A DNA stretch of 64,000 nt from Pseudopedobacter sp037968815 (GCA_037968815.1 JBBKWF010000022.1:124001-188000); one strand, 5' to 3'; positions 16,201-26,152 are shown, numbered from the stretch's first letter. The notes: generated by a model from the sequence alone, not told the origin. Translations and numbers: made by a program.

Positions 16201-16208
16201 TATATTTG
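16201..16208 (+). promoter_or_regulatory. -7 box of the AAA ATPase gene
   Basis: TATATTTG, perfect TAnnTTTG, 17 nt before the ATG at 16226. Confidence 0.65.
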
Positions 16209-16225
16209 ATTTCAAAATTTAGAAT

Positions 16226-17434
16226 ATGAGAAGGATAATATTCGAAAAATTGCTTCAACATTTGCCAAAAAAAGAATTTACAATACTTACTGGTGCAAGG
16301 CAAACGGGTAAATCCACGTTACTTAAACAGTTAGAAAAGCATTGTATTAATGATAATATTCCAGTTGTATTTTTAAATTTTGAGTTCAAAAATATATTGG
16401 CAGATTTGGATGAAAACCCTTTAAATCTTTTGAATTATTTGCCACAAACAACAGAAAAAAAGGTTGTATTAATTGATGAGGTACAATATTTAAAAGACCC
16501 TACTAATTTTTTAAAACTTTTATATGATGAGCATGCCGTTGATATTAAAATAATAGCTACTGGAAGTAGTGCGTTTTATATGGACGATAAGTTTAACGAT
16601 TCTTTATCTGGACGAAAAAAGATTTTCACCTTGTTAACCTGTTCATTTGATGAATACCTGGAATTAGTGGGACGTACAGATTTATTAGAAGAAAAGTCAA
16701 GAATCATCAGCAATCCAAAAGCAAAAAGCACTCAACTTGCTTATTTAAAAAATGAGTGGGATAATTATATGATATACGGAGGTTACCCGGCTGTAATTAC
16801 AGAGAATGACTTTAAAGAAAAACAGGCGAGGCTTAGAGAATTAAGAGACTCCTTTATAAAACGAGATATTTTAGAGGCAGGTGTACAAAACGAAACGGTT
16901 TTTTATCAGTTATTTAGATTGATTGCCTCGCAAACTGGTAATTTAATCAATATTAACGAACTAGCTTCTACATTAAAAGTAAGGAATGAAACCATTGTTA
17001 ACTATCTGTATGTGATGCAAAAGTGCTTTCATGTAGCATTGGTTAAACCTTTTTTTAGAAATCTCCGGAAAGAATTGGTAAAAATGCCTAAAGCTTATTT
17101 GTTAGATACTGGTTTAAGAAATTGTTTGGTCAATAACTTTCAACCGATAGCCACTCGCTTAGATAAAGGAGAATTGTGGGAGTGTGTAAACTATAAGCTA
17201 TTAGCCGAGAAACACAGTTTTGATGATATTAAATTCTGGAGAACAGCCGATGGTAACGAAGTTGACTTTGTCTTGCCGGAAGCAGATCACCCTTATGCCG
17301 TGGAAGTAAAGTTTAGCGAATTACAAACAAAGCTATCTAAATATCAAAAGTTTACCGATGGGTATCCAGAAATTGATTTTAGGTTTTCTTGGTATAGTGA
17401 ATTTAATGAAGATTTTTTTAGACGGATTTATTAG
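16226..17434 (+). CDS. AAA_14 / DUF4143 family ATPase
   Basis: 402 residues. Walker A GARQTGKSTLL near residues 21-31, Walker B KVVLIDEVQYL, sensor region IIATGSSAFYM, then a helical/winged region (INELASTLKVRNETIVNYL) and the C-terminal DUF4143 nuclease-like fold with the ExK motif (RTADGNEVDFVLPEADHPYAVEVKFSE). These ATPases are widespread, often carried on mobile DNA, and have no firm function; the C-terminus is a PD-(D/E)XK-like domain. It stands alone behind an unusual repeat array, which suggests autoregulation. Confidence 0.88.
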   Translation: MRRIIFEKLLQHLPKKEFTILTGARQTGKSTLLKQLEKHCINDNIPVVFLNFEFKNILADLDENPLNLLNYLPQTTEKKVVLIDEVQYLKDPTNFLKLLYDEHAVDIKIIATGSSAFYMDDKFNDSLSGRKKIFTLLTCSFDEYLELVGRTDLLEEKSRIISNPKAKSTQLAYLKNEWDNYMIYGGYPAVITENDFKEKQARLRELRDSFIKRDILEAGVQNETVFYQLFRLIASQTGNLININELASTLKVRNETIVNYLYVMQKCFHVALVKPFFRNLRKELVKMPKAYLLDTGLRNCLVNNFQPIATRLDKGELWECVNYKLLAEKHSFDDIKFWRTADGNEVDFVLPEADHPYAVEVKFSELQTKLSKYQKFTDGYPEIDFRFSWYSEFNEDFFRRIY

Positions 17435-17501
17435 CAATAAGTGTAACCACGGTTGATTAAAAACAAATTAAACGATAAAACCTATTCTCTAATCTTAAAC
17501 A

Positions 17502-17533
17502 AAAAAGGCTAAGTTTTTTTACTTAGCCTTTTT
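17502..17533. terminator. bidirectional terminator between the AAA ATPase gene and gyrB
   Basis: AAAAAGGCTAAG (17502-17513) pairs with CTTAGCCTTTTT (17522-17533) around a T-rich loop, giving T runs in both directions between two convergent genes. Confidence 0.8.
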
Positions 17534-17555
17534 CAAAAATGCAAACTAAAACGAG

Positions 17556-19517
17556 TTAAGCATCAATTTTAGCATATTTCGCATTCTTTTCAATAAACTC
17601 TCTACGTGGAGCAACTTCATCGCCCATTAAAATAGAGAATATATGATCAGATTCTACTGCGTTATCAATAGTAACTTGTTTTAAAGTTCTGGTAGCAGGG
17701 TTTAAAGTAGTTTCCCACAATTGCTCTGCATTCATCTCTCCTAAACCTTTATAACGCTGTATATGTACGCTTTCTTCTTTACCAGCGCCTTTTAAACGTT
17801 GAACAGCTATATCACGTTGTGCATCGTTCCAGCAGTATTCAAAATCTTTTCCTTTTTTAACTTGATATAAAGGCGGAGCAGCGATATAAACGTTTCCAAA
17901 TTCAATCAAATCTTTCATATAACGGAAGAAGAAAGTTAAAATCAACGTTGTAATGTGCGAACCGTCGATGTCAGCATCCGTCATGATGATGATTTTGTGA
18001 TATCTTAGTTTTTCAAGATTAAGCTTTTTATCATCTTCTGTAGTTCCGATACTTACGCCTAATGCAGTAAAGATGTTTTTAATCTCATCATTTTCGTAAA
18101 TTTTGTGCTCCATCGCTTTCTCCACATTCAAGATTTTACCTTTCAAAGGCAAAATAGCTTGGAAATCACGATTACGACCTTGCTTAGCAGTACCACCCGC
18201 CGAATCTCCCTCGACTAGGTACAATTCACAAACATGAGGATCTTTATTGGCGCAATCGGCCAGTTTTCCAGGTAAACCCGAACCGCCCATCACGTTTTTA
18301 CGCTGTACCATTTCTCTGGCCTTACGGGCAGCAGCTCTGGCGGTAGCAGCTAAAATCACTTTATTTACAATAAGCTTGGCTTCTCTTGGGTTTTCTTCTA
18401 AGAAATTCCCTAAAGCTTCACCAACAGCAATATCAACAGCGCCAGTAACCTCATTATTACCTAACTTGGTTTTTGTTTGACCTTCAAACTGTGGCTCTTG
18501 TACTTTTACAGAAATAACAGCGGTTAAACCTTCTCTAAAGTCATCTCCAGTAATCTCAATTTTTAAGTTTTTCGTTAAGCCAGATTTATCTGCGTAAGAT
18601 TTTAAAGTACGGGTTAAACCACGTCTAAAACCTGCAATATGTGTTCCTCCTTCATGCGTATTGATATTATTTACGTAGGAGTGTACATTCTCACTGTAGG
18701 AATTGTTATAAATGAAAGCAAGCTCCACCGGAATTCCGTTTTTCTCACCTTCAATGTAAATAGCTTCTGGAATTAGCGCAGTACGGGTTTCATCCAAATA
18801 CCTAACAAATTCTTTTAAACCACCTTCGCTATAGAAAAATTCTGATAAAAACGAGCCGTCTTCATTAACCTCACGTTCGTCTGTTAAGGTTAACTTGATG
18901 CCTTTATTTAAGAAAGCAAGTTCTCTTAGTCTACTGGCTATCGTATCAAACTTGTATTCTGTAGTTTGGGTGAAAATAGAATCATCGGGAGTAAAAGTTA
19001 CGATTGTACCACTTTTATTAGTAGTTCCAATTTCTTTAACAGAATACTGTGGTTTACCGCAAGAATATTCTTGCATATATATCTTACCATCTCTACTGTG
19101 TACTTCGGCACTTAAGTGGATTGATAAAGCATTAACACAACTCACACCCACACCGTGTAAACCACCAGACACTTTGTAAGTATCTTTATCGAATTTACCT
19201 CCGGCATGTAAAACAGTCATTACTACTTCTAATGCCGACCGTTTTTCTTTGGTATGCATACCAGTAGGAATCCCACGGCCGTTATCCTCAACTCTTATTG
19301 AATTGTCTTTTAATATACTTACAAAAATATCGGTACAGTAACCGGCTAAAGCCTCATCAATGGAGTTATCAACTACTTCATAAACCAGATGGTGTAAACC
19401 TTTAACGCCTGTATCACCAATATACATCGCCGGACGTTTACGAACGGCTTCTAAACCTTCTAAAACCTGAATATTATCGGCCGAATAATTTGATTTGTCT
19501 TCCTTTTCTTCGCTCAT
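17556..19517 (-). CDS. gyrB: DNA gyrase subunit B
   Basis: 653 residues. ATPase motifs EVVDNSIDEALAGY, DNGRGIP and GGLHGVGVSCVNAL (GHKL fold), transducer domain, TOPRIM with LYLVEGDSAGGTAKQGR and DADIDGSHI, and a C-terminal end QRYKGLGEMNAEQLWETTL. With GyrA it introduces negative supercoils using ATP. The shorter Bacteroidota form lacks the long TOPRIM insertion of E. coli. ParE is the alternative, but the length and the motifs are those of GyrB. Downstream terminator shared with a convergent gene. Confidence 0.95.
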   Translation of the reverse strand: MSEEKEDKSNYSADNIQVLEGLEAVRKRPAMYIGDTGVKGLHHLVYEVVDNSIDEALAGYCTDIFVSILKDNSIRVEDNGRGIPTGMHTKEKRSALEVVMTVLHAGGKFDKDTYKVSGGLHGVGVSCVNALSIHLSAEVHSRDGKIYMQEYSCGKPQYSVKEIGTTNKSGTIVTFTPDDSIFTQTTEYKFDTIASRLRELAFLNKGIKLTLTDEREVNEDGSFLSEFFYSEGGLKEFVRYLDETRTALIPEAIYIEGEKNGIPVELAFIYNNSYSENVHSYVNNINTHEGGTHIAGFRRGLTRTLKSYADKSGLTKNLKIEITGDDFREGLTAVISVKVQEPQFEGQTKTKLGNNEVTGAVDIAVGEALGNFLEENPREAKLIVNKVILAATARAAARKAREMVQRKNVMGGSGLPGKLADCANKDPHVCELYLVEGDSAGGTAKQGRNRDFQAILPLKGKILNVEKAMEHKIYENDEIKNIFTALGVSIGTTEDDKKLNLEKLRYHKIIIMTDADIDGSHITTLILTFFFRYMKDLIEFGNVYIAAPPLYQVKKGKDFEYCWNDAQRDIAVQRLKGAGKEESVHIQRYKGLGEMNAEQLWETTLNPATRTLKQVTIDNAVESDHIFSILMGDEVAPRREFIEKNAKYAKIDA

Positions 19518-19969
19518 TATTTATTTTAATCAATACCCGTAAAAATACATTTTATGCTTGGTAATCCGAAACGGTGTGGATAATTTATATAATAGTGAAA
19601 ATTGTGGAATTATGCGGTTAATAAAATACTAGCTGTTCCACAGTTTTTTCTTTTATGGTGCATTTCTATGTCTTTTAATAATGGGGAACTTATTTAAGGG
19701 GCAAATGTTTGTTGTTAGTGTAATTAATTCCCCAAAATGACTGATGTTTGATTTCTTGTTTTTTACTTAAAACAATGCTTAACGCTTACTAAATGGTGTT
19801 TATGTTGGGGTTCTCCTGTGTGGAGTCATATTTGTATTATGGTATACGAGATTGAAGCTTTTAGTGAAAAAAATCTCAATTAATTTAATTTAACTGTAAC
19901 CTGTGAATTTTTATTGCGTATAAATTACTCGCAATGTGGAGAAACGGGGTTGATATAAAGGATTTTAAT
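19518..19969. other. divergent intergenic region between gyrB and the FG-GAP lipoprotein gene
   Basis: 452 bases. It carries the gyrB promoter, probably near its start, and that of the FG-GAP gene, but I see no exact TAnnTTTG for either; near matches lie on the minus strand around 19540 and on the plus strand around 19830. No hairpin, RNA gene or credible ORF stands out. Confidence 0.4.
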
Positions 19970-21457
19970 ATGAAAAAGAACTTTTACTTACTAATTCTAA
20001 TTTTAAGCATCTTCACAGTTGCTTGTACTAAAGAACAGTTACCAGGTGTTTCGCCTTACTCAGCAGAAAACCAACTGATTGAATTTGGATTCTTAAAAGC
20101 TAATAACCCTTCATTAGATAAAGATTATAAATCAAGTTTTGATGGGCAAACTATTAATATAGAAGTGCCTAAGGGAATTGATTTGAAAGCATTGGTGCCT
20201 ACCTTCAAAGTTTCTGAAAAGGCAGCGTTAGTAGTTGGTAATGCACAAGTGGAGAGCGATAAAACTCCAGTTGATTTTTCTAAATCTCTATCAATTACAG
20301 TAGTTGCGCAAAATAAATTGGTAGCTAAATACTACTCTTCGGTATTGTTGGTTGGTATAACCCAAGATTTTCAAGCAAATAGCAAAACATCATATAATAA
20401 CTACATTAAAAATAACTTGTATATCGATTTGTCAACTGCTATTAAGCAAACAGCTTTAAATGTAAGTTATTACGAGGACGCATATAATGCAAGAGCTTAC
20501 GGCGACTTTGATAAAGACGGAGATATGGATATTGTTGGTGGTACTAGTAATGCTTACGGGACAGTTTCGCTAGATATAGAGTACTTTAGAAATGATATTT
20601 TTGAGTTTAAAAAAGATCAAAGCGTGTTTAGCAACGGAGCACCTAAAATGCTTAACGCTAGAAAAGCAATTGTTGTAGATTTAGATAAAAACGGTTGGTT
20701 AGATGTAGTGTTTGCAGGTTCTGGTTTTGATAAAAGCCCTTATTCAGGGGAAAGCGTTAAAATTTTAATGAACTACAATGGCAAATTTACAGCGAAAGAC
20801 TTAAATATCGGCAAAGGGTATTTTGCATCTGTAACTGCTGGAGATATTGATAATGACGGTGATGTTGATTTATTTGTTACTGATAATAAAACAATAAGCA
20901 AGTTTTTGATTAACGATGGTGCAGGTAATTTTAAAGAAGATTTAGCAGTTTATCCAAGCGGTTTATGGGGTAAAGCTTACTTTACTTCTGAACTTTATGA
21001 TATCAATAACGATGGTTATTTGGATTTAGTAACTGGTGGACACGAACATAGCGGTGCACAAACAATTATACTTTTAGGAAACGCTAGCGGAAACTTTATG
21101 ACATCAAGAATGGTTACTGTGCCAGGTATTTCTGATTTTGGAGTAGTGGTTGATGTTGACTTTATTGATTATGATAAAGACGGAAAAACGGATGTTTTAA
21201 TTACCAGAACGGGTGACGGTAGATTGGAACAAGGTTATTATAAAGGTTATTATTTACAGTTATTGAAAAATACTGGAAACAAATTTGAAGATGTTACAAC
21301 AACAGTGCTTACTGACAATGCTAGCCAATCTGCAAGATGGGTAAACCTAGTGAGAGTGCATGATATAGATAACGATGGAGATATGGATATTACTACCGAT
21401 GATAAGTTATATGGATTGTCTTGGGTAAATAATAACGGAACATTTTCTAAAAAATAA
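19970..21457 (+). CDS. FG-GAP/VCBS repeat lipoprotein
   Basis: 495 residues from the ATG at 19970. An N-terminal lipobox (LSIFTVACTKE) makes it a lipoprotein; a further in-frame ATG at 19934 would add 12 residues before the signal and is unlikely. After a short Ig/DUF5018-like segment, six calcium-loop repeats of the form DxDxDGxxD appear (GDFDKDGDMDIVGG, VDLDKNGWLDVVF, GDIDNDGDVDLFV, YDINNDGYLDLVT, DYDKDGKTDVLIT, HDIDNDGDMDITT), giving a beta-propeller such as in integrin alpha and VCBS proteins. Likely surface-exposed and ligand-binding; no enzyme motif is seen. Confidence 0.85.
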   Translation: MKKNFYLLILILSIFTVACTKEQLPGVSPYSAENQLIEFGFLKANNPSLDKDYKSSFDGQTINIEVPKGIDLKALVPTFKVSEKAALVVGNAQVESDKTPVDFSKSLSITVVAQNKLVAKYYSSVLLVGITQDFQANSKTSYNNYIKNNLYIDLSTAIKQTALNVSYYEDAYNARAYGDFDKDGDMDIVGGTSNAYGTVSLDIEYFRNDIFEFKKDQSVFSNGAPKMLNARKAIVVDLDKNGWLDVVFAGSGFDKSPYSGESVKILMNYNGKFTAKDLNIGKGYFASVTAGDIDNDGDVDLFVTDNKTISKFLINDGAGNFKEDLAVYPSGLWGKAYFTSELYDINNDGYLDLVTGGHEHSGAQTIILLGNASGNFMTSRMVTVPGISDFGVVVDVDFIDYDKDGKTDVLITRTGDGRLEQGYYKGYYLQLLKNTGNKFEDVTTTVLTDNASQSARWVNLVRVHDIDNDGDMDITTDDKLYGLSWVNNNGTFSKK

Positions 21458-21482
21458 GGTTAAGTTTAATTGGTTTTTATAG

Positions 21483-21511
21483 AACAGGATACTTTGGTAT
21501 CCTGTTTTTTG
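21483..21511 (+). terminator. rho-independent terminator after the FG-GAP gene
   Basis: 10-bp perfect stem AACAGGATAC / GTATCCTGTT (21483-21492 with 21497-21506), loop of 4, then a T run. Confidence 0.85.
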
Positions 21512-21542
21512 TTTTAGGGCAAATATTTTGTTTATTTATAGC

Positions 21543-22463
21543 ATGGCAAAATCAACGGTTGATTTAAAAGAAGCTATCAGTTTTGGGAATCTGGAGTTGT
21601 TGGCAAAACAGGTGGTGGAGGGCTTTGTTACTGGGTTACATAAAAGCCCTTTTCATGGTTTTTCGGTTGAGTTTGCTGAACATCGATTGTACAATAAGGG
21701 GGATTCGGTTAAAAATATAGATTGGAAACTATTTGCCCGTACAGATAAGCTGTTTGTTAAACGTTTTGAAGAAGAAACAAATTTACGTTGTCATCTACTG
21801 ATTGATCAGTCTGCATCAATGCATTATCCTGATAAAGGCTTGAGTAAATTTGAATTTAGTGCCATATCAACTGCTTCAATTATAAACTTATTAAAAAAGC
21901 AAAGAGACGCTTTTGGCTTAACACTTTTTGCTGAAGAGATTGAATTTCACTCTTCCGCAAAATCCACAACAAGTCATCAGAGCTTCTTGTTAGAAGAACT
22001 ATCAAGAAAAATTGAAGAGAAAAATGTTAGTAAAAAAACCAATCTAATAGCAAACCTTCATGCCATTGCTGATAAAATTCCAAAACGATCTTTTGTGATT
22101 TTGTTTACAGATATGTTTTCTACAGAAGTTGATGATGATTATTTGGATGAAGTTTTTTTGGCCTTACAACATTTAAAGTACTTGAAAAATGAAATCATCA
22201 TTTTCAATGTCAATGAACAAGCGCATGAGCTTGATTTTGATTTTGAAAACAGACCGTATCATTTTATTGACGTGGAAAGCGGTGATGATATAAAATTAAA
22301 TCCTGTTCAGTTCAAAGAAGTATACATCCAAAAAATAAAAGATTTTAAAGAGAAGTTAATCTTAAAATGCGGACAGTTCAAAATCAATTTAGTGGATGCT
22401 CCAATAGAGAAAGGCTTTTATCCGATTTTGAACGCTTGGTTGCTGGCTAGAGCTAAAAAATAG
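21543..22463 (+). CDS. DUF58 family protein with a vWA-like fold
   Basis: 306 residues from the ATG at 21543; an in-frame TTG at 21528 is unlikely. Conserved start SPFHGFSVEFAEHRLYNKGDSVKNIDWKLFARTDKLFVKRFEEE, then CHLLIDQSASMHY with the DxSxS metal-site pattern of vWA domains, and a C-terminal vWA-like strand (LLNEIIIFNVNEQAHELDFDFENR-like). Members usually sit next to a MoxR ATPase and help assemble or regulate other proteins. No MoxR gene is present in this window. Cytoplasmic or membrane-associated. Confidence 0.85.
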   Translation: MAKSTVDLKEAISFGNLELLAKQVVEGFVTGLHKSPFHGFSVEFAEHRLYNKGDSVKNIDWKLFARTDKLFVKRFEEETNLRCHLLIDQSASMHYPDKGLSKFEFSAISTASIINLLKKQRDAFGLTLFAEEIEFHSSAKSTTSHQSFLLEELSRKIEEKNVSKKTNLIANLHAIADKIPKRSFVILFTDMFSTEVDDDYLDEVFLALQHLKYLKNEIIIFNVNEQAHELDFDFENRPYHFIDVESGDDIKLNPVQFKEVYIQKIKDFKEKLILKCGQFKINLVDAPIEKGFYPILNAWLLARAKK

Positions 22464-22476
22464 ATTCTGGTTACCC

Positions 22477-23184
22477 TCACAGCACAGGTTGCTGATATGA
22501 TTTACTATCGTTTAGTTTCCAATTTATGGGGTTCTTGTTTTTTTTGATCAGATAATCGTTAGTCTTACTAAAAGGCTTCGATCCAAAAAAGCCATTGTGT
22601 GCCGAAAAAGGAGAGGGGTGTTTTGATTTTATTACCAAATGTTTATTACTGTTAATTAAACCTTCTTTTTGCTGTGCATAATTGCCCCACAAAATAAAAA
22701 CTATATTTTCTTTTAAGTTTGATGTGGTTTTGATGACTTCATCAGTAAAAAATTCCCAGCCTTGTTTTTGATGCGAACCAGGTTTACCAGCACCAACCGT
22801 TAAAGTTGCGTTTAATAATAAAATACCTTGCTTTGCCCAATTTGTTAAATCACCGTTTTCTGGGGTTTCAAAGTCAGGGAGCTCTGTTTTTAGTTCTTTA
22901 AAGATATTACGTAAAGATGGCGGTGGCTTTATTCCTTTTTGAACAGAAAACGAAAGTCCGTGAGCCTGATTTGCACCATGATAAGGGTCCTGCCCCAAAA
23001 TAACGACTTTTACTTGGTCAAAAGGAGTAAGTTCAAAAGCGTTAAAAATGTCTGTGTCATTAGGGTAAATCAGTTCACCTTTCTCTTTTTCTGCAAGCAA
23101 AAAAGCTTTTAGTTCTTTAAAATAAGGTTTTTCAAACTCAGTTTTTAATACCGCTAACCATGAAGATTCTAATTTTACCGACAT
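22477..23184 (-). CDS. ung: uracil-DNA glycosylase (family 1)
   Basis: 235 residues. Removes uracil from DNA, the first step of base-excision repair. Signature GQDPYHGANQAHGLSFSV (catalytic Asp in QDPYHG), LLLNATLTV, and the His loop SKHPSPFSAHNGFFGSKPFS are all present. Normal length and all key residues intact. It ends just after, and convergent to, the DUF58 gene (13 nt), and starts divergently from a TPR membrane protein gene. Confidence 0.96.
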   Translation of the reverse strand: MSVKLESSWLAVLKTEFEKPYFKELKAFLLAEKEKGELIYPNDTDIFNAFELTPFDQVKVVILGQDPYHGANQAHGLSFSVQKGIKPPPSLRNIFKELKTELPDFETPENGDLTNWAKQGILLLNATLTVGAGKPGSHQKQGWEFFTDEVIKTTSNLKENIVFILWGNYAQQKEGLINSNKHLVIKSKHPSPFSAHNGFFGSKPFSKTNDYLIKKNKNPINWKLNDSKSYQQPVL

Positions 23185-23263
23185 ATTTATTGTTTTTTAT
23201 TGATTAAAAGGCTAAATAAATAGATATTTGCAGCCACTAAAATAAAACAATAAATAAGCAGCT

Positions 23264-23824
23264 ATGCCAAATTTTATAAGAATAATTATTGCCGGTTTAC
23301 TTTTGGGTACCGCCATCACACTAATAGTTTTCTCTTTCTGGGGATGGGGGATATTGTTAATCTTTTTAGCAATATTGGTTTTTGTTACCTTTATTTTTAA
23401 CGAAAGAATGCTTTTAGCACAATGGTTTTTACGTAAAGAAAATATGGACAAAGCAGAAGCTACTTTGTTAGGTATCAAGAATTACGAAAAAGAACTATAT
23501 AAAGGTCAGTACGGTTATTACAACCTTTTAATTGGCTTAATAGAGTCGCGTAAATCTCCCATGAAGTCTGAAAAATACTTTAAAAAAGCTTTAAGCTTAG
23601 GCTTAACCATGGACCACAACATTGCTTTAGCTAACCTAAGTTTAGCTGGTGTGGAAATGGGGAAAAGAAATAAAAGAGAAGCAACAAGATTATTGAAAGA
23701 AGCTGAAAAAGTTGATAAAAACAAATTACTTGCCGATCAGATTAAAATGATGAAAGGTCAAATGTCTATGCTAGACAAAAGCCAACAAGTAAGAGGTGGA
23801 AAAGGAACTTACAGACAGTTTTAG
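23264..23824 (+). CDS. membrane-anchored TPR-like protein
   Basis: 186 residues. Two N-terminal helices (IIAGLLLGTAITLIVFSFWGWGILLIFLAILVFVTF) followed by a helical, TPR-like region (DKAEATLLGIKNYEKELYKGQYGYYNLLIGLI, SEKYFKKALSLGLTMDHNIALANLSLAGVEMG, REATRLLKEAEKVD). Probably an inner-membrane scaffold with a cytoplasmic TPR domain. The partner is unknown. Divergent from ung with a terminator behind it. Confidence 0.7.
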   Translation: MPNFIRIIIAGLLLGTAITLIVFSFWGWGILLIFLAILVFVTFIFNERMLLAQWFLRKENMDKAEATLLGIKNYEKELYKGQYGYYNLLIGLIESRKSPMKSEKYFKKALSLGLTMDHNIALANLSLAGVEMGKRNKREATRLLKEAEKVDKNKLLADQIKMMKGQMSMLDKSQQVRGGKGTYRQF

Positions 23825-23862
23825 TATTATATAAACCTGTTTTAAGTAAAAATACTCTAAAG

Positions 23863-23898
23863 AAAGCAAATTGGCGATGAGTCAATTTGCTTTTTTTT
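23863..23898 (+). terminator. rho-independent terminator after the TPR gene
   Basis: Stem AAAGCAAATTG / CAATTTGCTTT (23863-23873 with 23883-23893), loop of 9, then a run of eight T. Confidence 0.85.
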
Positions 23899-24069
23899 AT
23901 AAACGTTTTTTAGGGGATAAACTTATTTCTATTAAAAATTTCATAAATCTTGGTTAAGCTGGGAGCGGGTGATGAGAACAAATTAATGAAACTTAAATCG
24001 CATTTTTAAAGAAAAAATAATAGGTTTATAATAATTGTAAATCATCCTATTCTTAAATTTCAATAAAAA

Positions 24070-25491
24070 ATGAAAAAAGCTACCATCTCAAGTTTTATCC
24101 TTTTTGTCTTCTGCCTTTTTTGTTCAAATACGCTATTTGCAGAGGTAAAGCTATCTACAATATTTAGTGATAATATGGTTTTGCAACAGCAAAGTGATGT
24201 TGCGATTTGGGGAAGTGCTAATAAGAATGCTAAAGTAAGTGTAACTACCTCGTGGAATAAAAAGACATATTTAACTACTGCATCTTCTGATGGGAGCTGG
24301 AAGCTTAAAGTGTCCACTCCGAAAGCTGGAGGGCCTTATCAGATCACAATTAGTGATGGTAAGGTATTTACTTTAAATAATGTTTTGATCGGAGAGGTCT
24401 GGGTATGTTCTGGTCAGTCAAATATGGAGATGACAATGAAAGGCTTTAGAAATCAGCCGATTTTAGGTTCTACTGAAGCAATTGCATTTTCTGAAAATAA
24501 AGATATCCGTTTATTTACCGTAAAGAGAAACAAAAGCTTAGTGCCTTTAACTGATTTTGAAGGTCAGTGGAATTTGTGCGAACCTGAAAATGTGAGAAAT
24601 TTTAGTGCTACTGCATATTATTTTGGTTTATTTTTAAATAAACAACTACAAGTACCTATAGGTTTAATTAGTACAAGTTGGGGTGGTACACGTATTGAGC
24701 CATGGATTAGTGAAATGGGCGTTAAAAACTTTGATTGGGTAGCACTGCCTGATAAAAAACCGGTTGAAAAACTATCTCAACAAACACCTACAGTTTTGTT
24801 TAATGCAATGGTAAACCCAATAGTTGGTTACGGCATTAGAGGCGCAATTTGGTATCAAGGAGAATCTAATCGTAAAGATCCTGACGGATATAAAGAGTTG
24901 ATGCCAGGTTTAATTCAGAACTGGAGAAACCTATGGGGCTTGGGCGATTTTCCTTTTTATTATCTACAAATAGCACCATTTAACTATGGAACAGGAGAAG
25001 GATCTAATTCAGCTTATTTACGTGAGGCCCAATTGAAAGCATCCACTATCTTGTCAAATGTAGCGATGGCGAGTACAATGGATATTGGAGAAGAGTATAT
25101 CATTCATCCAGCAGATAAGGAAAAAGGTTCAAAAAGGCTTGCTTTTTTAGCCTTAGAGAAAACTTATGGAGTAAAAGGAATCCAGTCTGAAAGCCCAACT
25201 TATCAAAAAGTGAAATTCGATAAAGGTGTTGCAATAGTATCCTTCCTGAATGCTCCGCAAGGTTTGACATCTTACAATAAAAAATTAGAAAACTTTGAAA
25301 TTGCTGGAGCAGATAAAAAGTTTTATCCGGCAAATGCAGTAATTACAAAATCTGGAGATATTAATGTTTCTTCAACACTTGTAAAAGAGCCGGTTGCGGT
25401 ACGCTATGCTTTCAAGAGTTTTGTTGTTGGAGATTTATTTGGGGTGAACGGCATGCCGGTGTCATCCTTCCGTACAGACGACTGGCAGTAG
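24070..25491 (+). CDS. sialate O-acetylesterase-like secreted esterase (473 aa)
   Basis: 473 residues with signal peptide (ATISSFILFVFCLFCSNTLFA). SGNH-type motifs: GEVWVCSGQSNMEM (nucleophile Ser) and GIRGAIWYQGESN, with the His/Asp region near DIGEEYIIHPADK. It is a plain two-domain member without the galactose-binding insert seen in the second copy at 51967. It removes O-acetyl groups from sugars, probably plant polysaccharide or glycan side chains rather than sialic acid, in the periplasm. It is followed by an L-rhamnose mutarotase gene, which suggests a rhamnose- or pectin-related substrate. Confidence 0.88.
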   Translation: MKKATISSFILFVFCLFCSNTLFAEVKLSTIFSDNMVLQQQSDVAIWGSANKNAKVSVTTSWNKKTYLTTASSDGSWKLKVSTPKAGGPYQITISDGKVFTLNNVLIGEVWVCSGQSNMEMTMKGFRNQPILGSTEAIAFSENKDIRLFTVKRNKSLVPLTDFEGQWNLCEPENVRNFSATAYYFGLFLNKQLQVPIGLISTSWGGTRIEPWISEMGVKNFDWVALPDKKPVEKLSQQTPTVLFNAMVNPIVGYGIRGAIWYQGESNRKDPDGYKELMPGLIQNWRNLWGLGDFPFYYLQIAPFNYGTGEGSNSAYLREAQLKASTILSNVAMASTMDIGEEYIIHPADKEKGSKRLAFLALEKTYGVKGIQSESPTYQKVKFDKGVAIVSFLNAPQGLTSYNKKLENFEIAGADKKFYPANAVITKSGDINVSSTLVKEPVAVRYAFKSFVVGDLFGVNGMPVSSFRTDDWQ

Positions 25492-25579
25492 TTTAGTCGT
25501 AGCCCAAAAAAAGGTTAAGTTATGTAGCTATATTAACTTGATTTCTCTTAGATAAACATAAAGCTGTAAAATCCTAAGT

Positions 25580-25921
25580 ATGAAAAGATATATTTTAGCT
25601 CTTGATTTAAAAGAAAATTTAGAGTTGATACATGAGTATGATAATTGGCATCAAAAAGTATGGCCAGAGGTTTTAAAAAGTATTGAAGACTCTGGTGTTG
25701 TTAAAATGGAGATTTTCAGATTCTACAATCGACTTTGTATGATTATGGAAACTACTGATGAATTTTCACTTGAGGGAAAAGGGAAAATGGATAAGGAGAA
25801 CAAAAAAGTTCAAGAGTGGGAAAAATTGATGTGGGATTTTCAGTCTAAAGTGCCTGGTTCAAAACCTAATGAAAAGTGGGTGTTAATGGAAAATATTTTT
25901 GAATTTAACAGTAGCAAATAA
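25580..25921 (+). CDS. rhaM: L-rhamnose mutarotase (DUF718)
   Basis: 113 residues. The family pattern is clear: LALDLKENLELIHEYDNWHQKVWPEVLKSIEDSGV, MEIFRFYNRLCMIMET, and the C-terminal KWVLMENIFEF; the conserved His and Trp-Pro stretch (HQKVWPEV) and Tyr/Arg active-site positions are present. Interconverts alpha and beta anomers of L-rhamnose (some members act on L-fucose). Cytoplasmic. Gene is 88 nt after the sialate O-acetylesterase and is the last gene before the mobile element boundary. Confidence 0.88.
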   Translation: MKRYILALDLKENLELIHEYDNWHQKVWPEVLKSIEDSGVVKMEIFRFYNRLCMIMETTDEFSLEGKGKMDKENKKVQEWEKLMWDFQSKVPGSKPNEKWVLMENIFEFNSSK

Positions 25922-26000
25922 GAATGGTAAGCTACGCTTGTCCCCTTAAAAAGAATAAATCCTTGTAAATTATTGGTTTACAAGAATTTATTTTTGTTTA

Positions 26001-26022
26001 TGCGGAGAAGGTGGGACTTGAA
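26001..26022. repeat. attL: displaced tRNA-Ser 3' fragment
   Basis: The first 16 bases are identical to 36904-36919, and the next 6 carry two differences. Read on the minus strand it still fits a tRNA T-loop (TTCAAGT instead of TTCGAAT). Confidence 0.85.
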
Positions 26023-26127
26023 TGTATGATAATTATCAGATTAGAAAATTCACTAGAATAGCTAAAACGTTGTTAAATTGGTTTGTAAAGCTTTTTGCGT
26101 TTAACCATGTTTAAATTTAGTTAATAT

Positions 26128-26152
26128 TTTTAGTATCCCTTTTAGTATCCCT
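26128..26152. repeat. integrase arm-type repeat, left end
   Basis: Two tandem copies of AGTATCCCT separated by TTTT, in all a 25-bp block that matches 36815-36839 in the same orientation with one mismatch. It lies just upstream of the integrase gene. Confidence 0.7.
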